Source of the DNA: Combretum micranthum | Taxonomy: Eukaryota; Streptophyta; Magnoliopsida; Myrtales; Combretaceae | Direction of reading: 5' to 3' | Assembly: GCA_024138025.1 (NCBI GenBank) | Contig: JAMXBD010001583.1 | Coordinates: 186,001 to 250,000 of the forward strand | Length of the DNA stretch: 64,000 nucleotides | In this document: in pieces, positions 22,774 through 34,433 of the stretch | Layout: every line of letters starts with the position of its first letter | Numbering within the stretch: position 1 is the stretch's first letter | Notes under the pieces: model-generated | What the model was told of the DNA's origin: nothing | The model's database searches: none | The model's input: only the letters and a program-made list of their open reading frames with translations | Position numbers and translations under genes: made by a program

Positions 22774-25296
22774 TGTAGACACCCAATTTTTGCCCAATTA
22801 ATTAAGGCTTAAAATTTAATTAAACTAATTTTTTTCCAAAAGCCTTATATTGATGAAATTGGCTAAGTGATCAAGGCACAGGCCAAATGGCCTGTTGGTT
22901 AAACATATGGATCCAAACACACACTCAAGCTCAAGGACATAGGTTCAAACCCTAGCAAAGGCAAATTTTTGCCTTTTTTATCATTTTGTCTTTTCATTTT
23001 CCTCAAATGTGACTTTTGCTTACTTTGCATCAGTTTTTAACTGACAAAACATCATGATTGTCAAAATTGATGATGGGATTGCAAAGTGGTTACAAAATTA
23101 GTGCAAAAACAACCAAAAGTTACAAAATTCAATGTATAAAGCATTCAATTGTACATGAATGGGAGTTACAAAAATTGATTGGATGAATCTGGCATGGAAT
23201 ACGAAAACAATCATCAATTCATCAGTTTCAAACAATTTAATCATGGATTTTCGAATTAAATTCGTGGAAAAGCAAAGGGGCAAAAATCCATTCATTTTCG
23301 AAACTGTTCGAAACTGAAAATTGAGCTTGCAACCTATAAATAGGAGGTCCTAGGATCAAAAGGCACAAGTCAATTTGAAGAAAACACATACACAACCATA
23401 TCAATTCGAGATTCTCGAATTTAGGAAGAAAAATTCGAATTTTTCAAATTCGAGGTGATTGAATCGAATTTGATTGAAATTGAGTGTTTTAACAATGTTA
23501 GAAACTTGATTTGGATGTTTGGATTTGATCGAATTTCTCTCTGAAATTTTTTTTTTTATTTTGTTCTTCAAACGCCGCCGTACAACCACCGCCGGAACTG
23601 CCCCTTGCCGCCGTTCTGAGTGAACGCCACCACCACCAAAGGATGCGCCGTTGCAGCAGGAGTCGGGCCGACAAGCTTCCAGCCACCGAGGACCACCGAG
23701 CTGCCGGAATCCGCCTCGAAAAGTCGCGTCGTGGTCTTCTTCACCCGCCGGAGCTCCGAGATCCGACCCGAAGATCCGAATCCAACCCGGTCGGTCATCG
23801 TCAACGGTCGTCGGTCATCGATCAACGGTCAACCCTGATCAGACGGTCCAGATTCAATCAAGCAGATCAGCGGCTCAGATTCGATCAAGCAGATCAGACG
23901 GCCCAGATTCGATTAAGCGATCAGACGGCCCAGATTCGATCAAGCAGATCAGCGGCTCAGATTTGATCAAGCGATCAGACGGCCCAGATTCAATCAAGCG
24001 ATCAGATGGCTCAGATCGAGTCAACAAGATCAGACGATCCAGATCGGTCAGCGCGATCGACGCTCCAGATTTTGTCCCGCTTCATCCGACGGTCCAGGTT
24101 AATCTGCATTATTTTATTAATAGTTTATTATATAATTAATTTCAAAAATAATAAAAAATAGCAAAAAATGGTAAAAATTTATAAAAATTCATAAAAAAAT
24201 TCAAAAAAATTCAGAAAATACAGAAAAATCCAGAAAAATCAAAATATTTATTTTTTATATAATTTATTTTTTTTGATATTTTTGATATTTTTTGAATATT
24301 TTTAATGTGTATTTATACACAAATTACCTTAGAAATGCAAATTTAATGCATGAAAAATATTTTTAATATATTTTAAATTATTCTGGATATGTTGTGAAAT
24401 TATTGATGATTTTTTAAAAAAAAATAATAATAATAAAAAAAATAAAAAAATAATAATAATAGATAAAAATGACAAAATTGGATTTTCCAATAACAAAATT
24501 TTTAGAAAAAAAATAAAATAATAAAAAATGATTTTCAGACTTAGAAAAATTATATTTTCATAAAATAAAAAAAAAAATCAATTGATTAGATCATAGGAGC
24601 ATCAAAAAAAATGATTTTTTATAAAAACTTGAAAATTTAATGAACTTAAATTGAGAATAGTTTCAAAAATTAAAATTGATCAACAAATTAAATTTTTTTT
24701 AAAAGAACTACGTTTTGTCTGATCTCGATTAGCGAGTACGTAGGCACCTGCGGCGGCGACGTTAAAAAATGAAAAAAATTTTTTTTTTTTTGTTTTTTTA
24801 TTGTGAATAAATATTTTTGTAAATATAAATATTTTGTTGATGTTTATGTTCTAAAAAATAATAAAAATAAAAATAAAGAAAAGCACATAAAAAAATAAAA
24901 ATAAATGATTTGATTTGTAAATATTTGTTATGTAATATATATATATATATATATTTTTTTTTTGAGCATGAAAAGGATAGATCATAAGTTTAAAATTCCA
25001 AAAGTGGTAACCGATTTGGTTTTAATAGGTTAGCCCCCGAATCCATGATATCTGGTTTTTAAAAGTTGATTTTTCAAATCAAATTTTCGTAGACTAGTAG
25101 CTAAGTTGGGATCAACCGACCCATTGATCCTAGCTTTTATTTTTTTCCCCGAATTATATCGGTGGCGACTCTAAATTTTTTTGAAATTTTTTTTAACCCC
25201 TAGTCGAGGATTCATGTTAAATGGGTTCGGGTTTAATGTGAATCGGGTTAGGAGAAATGAACCAGATCAGATAAGTGGAAAAATCCAGGCTCGACA
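22774..25296 (+). repeat. 3' LTR of the Tat/Ogre element
   Basis: Pairs with 10029-12552 over its whole length. In the first ~340 bp I count about two or three substitutions but about six length differences, mostly in homopolymers, which points to read errors rather than age. TATA box at 23335-23342. Confidence 0.95.
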
Positions 25297-26598
25297 GAAT
25301 TGTTTTTGATTCAATTGGAGTGTTTAAGGAGCTTTAGGAACAAGTTTAATGTGATCGAGTGTGCTTTAATTGATCAATTTGTTCAAAATCACCTCTGAAT
25401 TTTTTTTTTTTATTTTCGGATTTGCGCCGCCGCTACCCACCACCGCGAACCGCCGCTTCTCTGGTGGTTCTGATGAACGCCACCACCACCAACGGACGCG
25501 CCACCAGCATAGAAGTCGGGCCGACAAGCTTAGGGAGGTCAACAACCACCAGGACGCCGACGAACGCTCGAAAGATCGCGTCATCGTCTTCCTCGCCCGA
25601 CGAAGATCCGAATCCGACCCGAAAATTCCGAATCCCAACCCGGTCGGTCATCGGTCCAACGTCGTCGGTCATCGGTCAACGTCAACCCTGATCAGAGACG
25701 GTCCAGATTTAATCAAGCAGATCAGATGGCCCAGATTCAATCAAGCAGATCAGGGCGGCTCAGATTTGATCAAGCAGATCAGACGGCCCAGATTTCATCA
25801 AGCGATCAGACGGCCCAGATCGAGTCAACAAGATCAGACGATCCAGATCGTCAGCGAGATCGATGCTCCAGATCTCGTCCGCTTCATCCGACGGTCCAGG
25901 TTAATCCGCATTATTTTATTAATATTGTTTATTATATAATTAATTTCAGAAAATAATAAAAATAATATAATAAATAGTAAAAAATTTATAAAAATTCATA
26001 AAAAATTCAGAAAAATTCAGAAAAATCCAGAAAAATCAAAATATTATTTTTTTTTATAAATTTATTTTTTTTGATATTTTTAATATTTTTAAATATTTTT
26101 AATGTGTATTTATACATAAATTGCTTTAGAAAATGCATATTTAATGCATGAAAAATGATTTTAATATTTTTTAATATATTCTAGATATATTGTGAACTTA
26201 TGTGATGATTTTTTTTTAAAAATAAAAAATATAAAAATATAAAAAATAGATAAAAATGACAAAATTGGATTTTCCAAAAACAAAATTTTTTCAAAAAAAA
26301 ATAAAATAATAAAAAATGATTTCGGACTTAGAAAAATTATATTTTCATAAAATAAAAAAAAATCATTGATTAGATCATAGGAGCATCAAAAAAATGATTT
26401 TTTATAAAACTTGAAAATTTAATGAACTTAAATTGAGAATAGTTCAAAAAATTAAAAATTGATCAACAAATTAAATTTTTTAAAAGAACTACGTTTTGTC
26501 TGATCTCGATTAGCGAGTACGTAGGCACCTGCGGCGACATAAAAAATAAATAAAAATGTTTTTGTTTTTTTTTTAAAATATTGTGAATAAATATTTTA
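25297..26598 (+). mobile_element. Third, partial, diverged copy of the Tat LTR
   Basis: Starts right after the 3' LTR end and matches the LTR from about its position 700 onward (the GAATTTTTTTTT/GCCGCCG junction, the GATCAGACGG array, the AT-rich end, AGCGAGTACGTAGGCACCTGCGG-like text). It is clearly more diverged than the two element LTRs are from each other. It stops near 26598 within TTGTGAATAAATATTTT. No TATA portion, PBS or coding follows in this orientation. Confidence 0.8.
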
Positions 26599-26935
26599 TG
26601 AAAATCATTTTTTGATGACCCTATGATCTAATCAATTGTTTTTTTTTATTTATGAAAATATAATTTTCTAAGTCCAAAAATCAATTTTTTATTACTTTTT
26701 TAAATTTCTTTTAAAAAAAACCACATTTGTCCCGATTGAATGTTCTGGGTTCGTTCCCCAGTGGAGTCGCCAAGCTGTCGAGCCTGGATTTTTCCACTAA
26801 ATCTTTCATCTGGTTCATTTCTCTTAACCCGATTCACATTAAACCCGAACCCATTTAACATGAATCCTCGACTAGGGGTTAAAAGAAATTTAAAAAAAAT
26901 TTTAGAGTCGCCACCCGATATAAATCGGGAAAAAA
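26599..26935 (-). mobile_element. Inverted fragments of the Tat LTR end and PBS
   Basis: Read on the minus strand: LTR text from CCCGATTTATATCGGGTGGC through the LTR end GGCTCGACAG, the PBS TTGGCGACTCCACTGGGG, about 40 bp of leader, then a second, non-contiguous LTR piece (GGACTTAGAAAATTATATTTTCAT, in LTR sense). The order is scrambled compared with the intact LTR, so at least two rearrangements occurred. Confidence 0.75.
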
Positions 26936-28060
26936 GTTAGTTGCATTGATAATGACATATCAAACTGAATTGCATGTGGGTTTGGGTAAATCGCATGCTG
27001 CTTGGTGTATGTATGATTGCCAAAACATCTTATTATATTAACAATTTCTTTGTATGATGACAATTGTATGGAGCATGTTGATGTTTGTCTGTAATTGTAT
27101 TATCGTCCTGAACCTGACAAAAAACTAGTTGGACATAAAATGAAATGGGCATGCATCACAATATTGCATATTTGCATCTCTAAAAGCGTAGTAGTCTATT
27201 ACTGTTGGCCATCCGGACTCTGATAATTCTTGATTGACCTAGGCTAAAAGCTATTAGATCAACGCAAGGTTACCTTTGTTCTATTGGTACCATAAGAACT
27301 AAGCGGTAAATGAAGGACGCCGCTTATGGTATTGTTTGGATGACTAATGCTTAGGGAGTTGCTTAAGGTATGTACAGAGGATGGTTTTTAAGCTATCATA
27401 TTGAAAGTGATAACCCTAATACGAGAAATCGTAGATTCCCCTGTATGCTTGGCTTCTTCTGGATAGACTATGTACTACTGGTTCCTTCAACCCTGATGAG
27501 AGGGGTAAATCTCCATCCTGCTTTGGACTCCGGATTCTCTAGGCTTGTATTTTTCCATATGCTTGATTGTGGCATTACATACGTTTGCTAAGTAAACTTG
27601 ATTTCATTGTTTGATATGTGGTCTGGTCAGGTCATCTCACTGAGCGTGGGTTTTGCTCACCCCCAACAGTCTTTGTGCAGGTATAACGTTAGCTGGGATT
27701 GGGTTAAGCATGAGTGAAGAGTGCTACATCAAAAGACCTTGCTGAAGATAGTTTCATAGATTATATTGGTCTCAAAGGACAACTTAGATAAATGGTATAA
27801 TTGAATAAGATCTTGTATTTCATAGGTTTGACCTCAAATTTCACTATTTGGTAGGGGATACCGATTCTCTGCGGTTCTGGCAAACTAAGGAAAATTGGAA
27901 TCCTTAGTATTTGTATAGTATATTGGTATGACTACATTACATGTAACAATTATAAGATAGAGTCTTGTAATATCTGATTTGCAAGACGGTCTCATATTAC
28001 GGGTGCACACGGGTATGACGACTACAGATGATACTACTATGCCCTATTTTGAGCGTGACA
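26936..28060 (+). mobile_element. Solo LTR S1, right arm
   Basis: Similar over its length to the right end of solo LTR S3 (53957-55125): shared blocks include GTAAATGAAGGAC (near 27306), CCTTCAACCCTGATGAGA (near 27486), TAAATCTCCATC and the AGCGTGACA end. It is followed by CATAA, matching CGTAA before 6997. The first bases, GTTAGTTGC, continue naturally from the left arm end (ATTGTTTGT). Confidence 0.65.
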
Positions 28061-28690
28061 CATAATGTAGTTGATGGTTGCCAATTGCAGTTTTTAAAAT
28101 TTATAATCCCTATTCTTCGACCCAACTATGAAGTAATAGGCAAGTGTAGCTATTGTGAATATAATATAGTGTTAAGCACAGGTATCTCCGCAGGGATAAA
28201 CCAATTAGTAGTAATGACTGTTCCTATTATCTAACCAACAAAAGAGAGTGATTGAATCCTTAAAAAATTATCTAACAAAAGTTATGATTCTAATAAAAGC
28301 AAGCGAATATCACCAACGCAAATAGCAAGGTTTAATTCAAGAATCAAAGTGACCTAAATCTCGTTCTATTTCTATTTTATCATGTAGATCTCTTCAAATC
28401 CAAAAGTTACACTGTTGAGTTTTTACGGTGTAGAATTCCACAAGCAAGTTAATAATATCTCTAGAATCTATCAACTTATCTAACCTTAGATTTATCAATT
28501 AGAATCTCTCTTCAATCAATAGCAACATAGGATCGCATGAAGAACATGAACACGTCAACAAATCATCATCAACCAGAAGGTTCTTGCTATCTTATCTCTA
28601 GAATTACAATCAAACCTCATCAATTGCACATATCTAATCATAGAACAATTTCTCAATTAACTTGAGTGATAGCCAACATTTCTATTATAT
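28061..28690. other. Unassigned non-coding DNA
   Basis: AT-rich, no coding. The text (many CAATCAA/AATCAT words, tctagaatctatcaac) resembles untranslated parts of LTR retrotransposons but no terminal signature or partner copy is visible. Confidence 0.3.
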
Positions 28691-31364
28691 AAATGTTGTG
28701 TGTGTGTGTGTTGTGTGTTAATTGATTTTTGTATCTTAGAATAAAAATTTAAAGTATAATATATAAGTTTGTGTTAATATAAATATATGTTAAATGTTTG
28801 TGTTAGTGTAATAATATTGTTGTTCATTGTTGTTTATGTGTTTGATAAAAAATTGAGTTTATAAAAAATAAAACCAAAGTCAAAACTAAATCAACTTAGC
28901 AGATTTTGCTACCTTGATGTCCTACAAACCAAGCCTAAATCCAAATTCCTTCAATAACCCCAAACCCAAACACAACCTAAAGCCCATGCCTATGTCTAAA
29001 ACACTTTTTCTACAAGCTACTAATGCCCAAAAGTCAAAGTGGCAGCCAAAATATCCCATACAAACCAACTCTCCTCTCTCTGTCCATCGACCTTGCTCTC
29101 TCTTTGTTTCTTTCACTTCCCAAACCCAAAGCCAACTCTAAATTTTTCCTCATTAAAATTCTTTCTATAGCCATAAAAAACTAGATCAAGCTAGGAAGTG
29201 AAGTATAAGCCCAAGTGGAGTAAGAAGAAATTCAAGAAAGTGGAAAAGTAAACTTGATCTCAGGATAACTAAACAAGTAAAAAAGTGATTTCCTTGTTTG
29301 CCTTATTTATCTATGATTTGGTTAGGGTTAGTGTTAATGTTAGTTAAAGGTAGAACTTTGATATTTTTTGTGAGGATTGAAGGCATGCTATATGTACTTG
29401 AAGTAGATAAGCAAATAGAAATATATACCATAGGTGTTTGATGAAATGAAAAATGATTTGTGTTGATATGATGTATGTATAGATATTGTTGGTGATAAAT
29501 AAGTATAACTTGAAAGATTAGGGTGATAGTAGAGTTTAATAAGCTTAAAGATGAGATTGTGTTTTTGAGTTAAGTTATTGTGTGTGTATTTAGGAGAAAT
29601 AAACTTGTGAGAGCTTGATGATGTTAATATTGTGGTAAATACTAGTTTAACATGTTTTGTAAAAATAAAAGAGCTTATAAAAGAGTTGGAAGACATAAAA
29701 CTTAGAGAAGTTTCAAAACAAGTACAATAAGGTAAATGCCCTATTGATCACGGGAGTGATTGTGGCCGTCATCCTCTCGGGTGCAAGTTTCCTGTCAATC
29801 ACGGCTGTTATTGAGGCCGTTATCTTTTCGGATAGAATTTTTAAAGATAGATCACGGTTGTATCTGAGGCCGTTATGTCCTCGTAAGAAATTTTTAACCA
29901 TGATCACGGCCGTAACAAAGCCAGTAATCTTCTCTGAGTATTTTTCAAAGTTTGAGACGACCTGTATCACGACCATAATTGGGGGCATGATCTGTCTCAT
30001 GGCCTCTATCACGGGTGTGACCTACCCTCTGGTACTGTTTATCAAAAATAAAAAAATAAAATAAGTAAATGAATAATTAGTAATGATGGTTGGATAACTA
30101 ATGGAAAATGATATAAATATTTATGTTTATATGAATAAAGTGTTGTGTAGTAATTAGTAATTATTTGTGGTGATTAATCAAGTAAGAATTAATGATTTTG
30201 ATATGAAATGAATTTCTTGCTACAGTTATTAATCCTTGGTTGAGTGCTTCCGTTGATCCTCGGTATAGCATAGGTACACAGTAACTTGGTTGTTTGCTTG
30301 CTTAGGATTAGCATATCTTAACTTAATTATAATTCAAGATAACTTAAGCTTTGTTTGAATTAGTTGTGCTAGCCGTTGAATCCGATTTGAAGAGCGATAC
30401 CTTGTTATGAGATTAATATGGTAGTTTAGGTGCTTAGACCACCCCTATCATTGAGATATGACTTTCATAAATGGTACGAAGGGTAGTCGAAGGGTTATTT
30501 GTATGGATAGAACGTTTGCTTATTCTTAAAATGAAATAATATGATTTAGTTCAATGTTTATGGGAACACTTGAACTAGGTGATGTTATGGATTAAGTTAA
30601 GTGAAAATGAGAAACAGTTGAGAACCCTAGATGAGATTATTTCTCTTTTATAGATATATCATCTATGAGATATAAGTATTCGGATTATTTATATCAACCC
30701 TCTAAGGTCGAGATCGTTACTCAGGACCCCCAGATTCTCTGTTGTTCCGGAGTTTGAATACTTCTATGTTTTTTGACTAATTAAAGATTATATAATAACT
30801 TGATGGTTGTTGCATTTGCATGTAGTTTAAGCTTGTGTGCCATTCGTATTTGTTTTCATTACTTGTGTACTAAGCCTTTGACTCATGCTTTATCTATTTT
30901 AGGTGTGGATGACAATGATGAGTTCTATACTAGCATGAGATATAACACATATTTCAAAGACTTTTTTGATAGTTGGGAGTTTTAGAGACTGACCTTGGCC
31001 TTTGATGGATCTTTTTGTAATAGTGTAGGGTAGAGTTTTTGGGAAATATATATAATGGTTATTAAAGCTTTTGTTTAACTTTTATATCTTTTGTAATTGG
31101 CTTCTTTATAAGCCTTTGTTTGTAATATCTCCTTGTAAATATGTGTGTAGTTAAGTTTTATAACTTTGGTGTAGTTTGAAATTATTATTATCATTTTCTA
31201 TGAAGTTCTAAGGAGAAGTTTTAGAATTTGTTTTTATAAGTATTTAGATAAACAATTACTCAAACCTTTCCTTATAGACAACCTTACATATAATATTACA
31301 GGTTATATGTGGTTAGGGAATTGGATTCACCTATTTTAACTATAGTGGTGGGTCTGGGTCCTTA
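28690..31364 (+). mobile_element. LTR-like non-coding segment S4 (approximate left end)
   Basis: Ends GGGTCCTTACA and its right half has the layout of S1-S3 (ACCCTCTAAGGTCGAGATCG near 30697, CCCAGATTCTCTG near 30729). It contains a (GT)n microsatellite at 28694-28720, a pyrimidine-rich CTCTCTCTGTCC patch near 29070 and a GC-rich tandem array at 29745-30030. No coding. The start is uncertain, and I found no convincing target duplication (TTAGA follows the right end). Probably another degenerate or solo LTR. Confidence 0.4.
29745..30030. repeat. GC-rich tandem repeat with ATCACGGCCGT core
   Basis: About five to six units of roughly 50-65 bp, each with ATCACGG(C/T)(C/T)GT and GAGGCCGTTAT-like text. 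Both strands appear open, a side effect of the composition. Analogous to the array in S1 at 8780-8930. Confidence 0.65.
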
Positions 31365-31984
31365 CATTAGACACAAAATTTATACTCCGAACATATGAAT
31401 ATAAGAAACAATAACAAAACATGCAATTGAATATAAGAACATCAATAAGATTTCATTAAAAATAAATCCTCGTCACATGATAAAATAGTATTCGAACAAG
31501 ACCTAAGCTTAGAGTTTACTCTTACATCGTATTAACAACAAAAGCACAAAATCTGGAGGAGAAAACAAAATTCATGATTACAACCCTAAAAATTGAAGCT
31601 TAGAGGTCATTGATCTTGAATTTCCTTGACTTGTTTGCCTTGATGAATACTTTAAAAATCGCCTCAAAAACCCTAAAAAATGTTGTAACCAATCTCTCCT
31701 CAAAGGCTTTTCAGAATCTCCCTTAAATCTCTCTTCAAAAAGGTATTTATATGTGCACCCAAAAATCCCCAAAATAAACATAACAAGAAAAGATGTGCGC
31801 ATTCAGACGACTTGTCATTCAGCATGTATGAATGACCATTTGACTTTAGATTGGCACATTGGGGGTGATAGGGGTGTTGATACAGCCCATATGAAAGGGT
31901 ATATCCCTTGTTGATCTGTCTCCTGAAACTATTCATCCTTCTATACAAGCCGTATGAGAAGGTGTATCACTTTTTGTCTTCTCC
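31365..31984. other. Unassigned non-coding DNA
   Basis: No coding or repeats that I can support. Style (GACCTAAGCTTAGAG, AAAACCCTAAAAA) is reminiscent of LTR-retrotransposon untranslated DNA and may continue 28061-28690, with S4 inserted between. Confidence 0.3.
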
Positions 31985-31992
31985 CCTGGAAC

Positions 31993-32668
31993 TAGACATC
32001 GTCACGGTTCTGGGTCTTAAAATTGAGGAATCGGAACCAGAACTGTCTCCTGCTATTCAGGTCTGGTTCTCGATTCCAGTTTTAGAACCGCGGAAAAAAA
32101 TTTTATTTTAATTTTAATAAAAATTTTAAACTCAAAATAATTATTGAATCTAAGAGTATTAAATTATTTAACCAAAATTTAAAAAAAATTGTTTATAATG
32201 CACAATTATATGTATACAAACACATTAAATATCAATTATAGTTAGTATTATGAGATTGTAAAATATTCTAGATGATAAAAAGAAAATTACAATACAAAAA
32301 ATAGTCTCACATTATTAAAAAAAATGAATTTTGTTTTTAGAAGAAGTTTATTTAAACTAATTATATATGATTTTAAGCTATATTTATTTGTGTTGTTGAT
32401 AATAACATATTAAATATTATGAATAAGTAATAAATTTTACTATTTATATGAAATAATTTAAATATTAATAATAATATATTTACTATTATTTTTTTCTTTT
32501 TTTTTTCAATAGAACCGAGTGGAATCATCGGTTCCACTCAGTTCTAGGCTAAAAAACTGTGAAACCGGCGGTTCCATGACTAGTTTTGGAATCGATCAAC
32601 TGGTTCGGTTTCCGTTTTAGAACCATCGGTGACAGTTCCAGTTCAGAACCAAACAATGCCTATGTCTA
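31993..32668. mobile_element. Non-autonomous hAT-like element, 676 bp
   Basis: Flanked by a perfect 8-bp target duplication CCTGGAAC (31985-31992 and 32669-32676), the size made by hAT transposases. Both ends begin TAGACAT when read inward (TAGACATCGTCACGGTTCTG left; TAGACATAGGCATTG then GGTTCTG right). Subterminal zones are rich in GGTTC/GAACC words in both orientations; the middle is AT-rich. No transposase coding. Confidence 0.75.
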
Positions 32669-32676
32669 CCTGGAAC

Positions 32677-33617
32677 CATACATCCTTCAATACATAATGT
32701 ATGGTTGCAGACTTCTTTGTAATTGAACCTTTTCTTGTCGAATTCATTCGATTTCTTCATGATGAGTTCCATAGTATCTAAAATTGTCAAATTAATCAAT
32801 TAAGCACCAATTCTATATGATTTTCACTTAAAATATCAACTAGAAGAGTCCAAAACATCCTAGAAGTGTTACAACACTTATCAATAGTTTTTTTTTTTTT
32901 TTTTTTAAATTCTAGTTTGGTTTACAGTTTCTATTTAGAAGATCTAAATGGTTCATGTTCAATTCAAGGAATTAAGTTGAACCAGATTGCTTAGATACCA
33001 ACCGAGTGCTTCCTATTAAAAAAACAAGAATAAGCTACATTTTCTTTGTTTTAAACCCTTTTGACATTTCATTCTAATTCTATCTACCTTCGTTATTGTT
33101 GTCTCTCATTTCACTCTATATAGTTTATTTTCTTTTCCTTTACTTTGGTCTCTCTTAAATAGACTAGCATACTTCACTACATCATAAGATACAATATCAT
33201 CATAATATAGTTGTATATAGCTATAATTTCTAGATAAATTTTCTTATTTTGAACATTAATATTTTGTTGAAAATTCAAGTGACTTGAAGTATTATTAATT
33301 GAATAAGGTGTTTTTAAAAGCAATTATAATAAATCAATATCGAAAGAATCACTGTGACACTCTCATAAAGCACCCTAAAGCAAACTAAAATGTATTTGAA
33401 GTGATTCAATTCAAAACTCCTTTAGAAGCAGTTTAGTTCACTAGCGTTTGAACCGAACTATTTCAAATGCGATTTAGATTAGTTCAACTATTAAACAAAA
33501 CAAAATTGGACTACAAACATCCTAGTGATTGCATATGAAAATTTATTTTTTTTAAAAAAAATCAATGGTCATATAAAAACCAATACTTTTCAAGTGGCAT
33601 GACGATCGAGTGAAAAA
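32677..33617. other. AT-rich intergenic DNA
   Basis: No coding. Contains a poly-T run at 32888-32906 and, near 33330-33480, GATTCAATTC/GAACCGAACT words that suggest an old MITE without clear ends. Confidence 0.4.
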
Positions 33618-33626
33618 TATAGTAAG

Positions 33627-33975
33627 GTAAATGTCAAATTTGGTACCTAAACTTGTTCAATTTGAGACATAGACTTTAGGGTTGTCAATTTAATATTGAG
33701 TAAAACTTTTTGTGGCTATTTTTATGACTTCTTTAACATCGTTTAATTTGTTTGCTGACTTAGAAAAGATAGCATATTATTGAATTTATTACTTCTCCTA
33801 ACACTATCTCTTGTAGGCTACTTCTTCCAAGTTAGAAAATAAAGAAAACAACATTCATAAGGTTGTAAAATAGTCACAAAAAGTTTGGTTGAGTATTAAA
33901 TTTACTGTTTCAAAGTTGAGCTAACAAATTGAATTTTTTCGCAAGATTCATTTACTAAATTTGACATTTTCCCAA
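33627..33975. mobile_element. Mutator-type MITE with ~100-bp inverted repeats
   Basis: The first and last ~100 bp are inverted copies (GTAAATGTCAAATTTGG left; AAAATGTCAAATTTAG right after reversal, followed in both by TCAA-rich text, AATA(C/T)T(C/G)A, and AAACTTTTTGTG(G/A)CTATTTT). Flanks are TATAGTAAG and AATAGTAAG (8 of 9 identical), a 9-bp duplication as made by Mutator-like transposases. No coding. Confidence 0.8.
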
Positions 33976-34245
33976 AATAGTAAGAGTTACAACCTTTTAT
34001 TTTTATATAACTTTATAAAATGACATAATTTTAGGCATTTATAAAGTTATAACTCTTCAAAATATAGTAGGACAAGGACATTTCTTGACATGATTTTGGG
34101 TATATATAATAAGTTAAAACTCTTCAAAATTATAAAATATAGAAAACCAACAACCAAAAGTGATCCTATATAACTAATAATTGCAAATTGAATTATAACA
34201 ACTATGTTACATTTAAAAACAATTTGTAAATATATTTCTTTGATA

Positions 34246-34423
34246 GAAGCTTCTATGGTACCGTTGACGGAACCATTCAGTCAACCATCTAACTGTTAAA
34301 ATAAATATAATAATTAGAATATTAACTATTTTAGTGATTTGATCACGATTATGTATTGTATGAGCCCTTGGATAATGACGAAATCGGTCCCATCAAAGTT
34401 AATGACGGGACCATAAGATTTCC
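34246..34423. mobile_element. Small Mutator-type MITE, 178 bp
   Basis: Perfect 10-bp direct repeat TTCTTTGATA at 34236-34245 and 34424-34433. Ends are inverted: GAAGCTTCTATGGTACCGT left; GGAAATCTTATGGTCCCGT right after reversal. The interior is AT-rich. The 9-10 bp duplication supports Mutator-type mobilisation. Confidence 0.65.
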
Positions 34424-34433
34424 TTCTTTGATA

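Larger units (their letters stand above)
10029..25296 (+). mobile_element. Full-length Tat/Ogre-lineage Ty3/gypsy retrotransposon, 15.3 kb
   Basis: Order: 5' LTR (10029-12552), PBS, leader, ORF1, gag, protease, reverse transcriptase, RNase H, second archaeal-type RNase H, integrase (pol order RT-RH-IN, so Ty3/gypsy), a 1.2-kb repeat-rich non-coding region, polypurine tract, 3' LTR (22774-25296). The extra ORF upstream of gag, the second RNase H and the long 3' non-coding region are hallmarks of the Tat/Ogre lineage. The LTRs are 2524 and 2523 bp and nearly identical, so the insertion is young. Frame breaks in ORF1 and gag-pol are again mostly single missing bases. The 5' flank (TTTGT) does not match the 3' flank (GAATT), because the right side runs straight into another LTR fragment. 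Confidence 0.92.

Noticed and set aside
29713..30064. ORFs of 99 and 106 codons on opposite strands
   Set aside because: Explained by a GC-rich tandem repeat that is stop-free on both strands.
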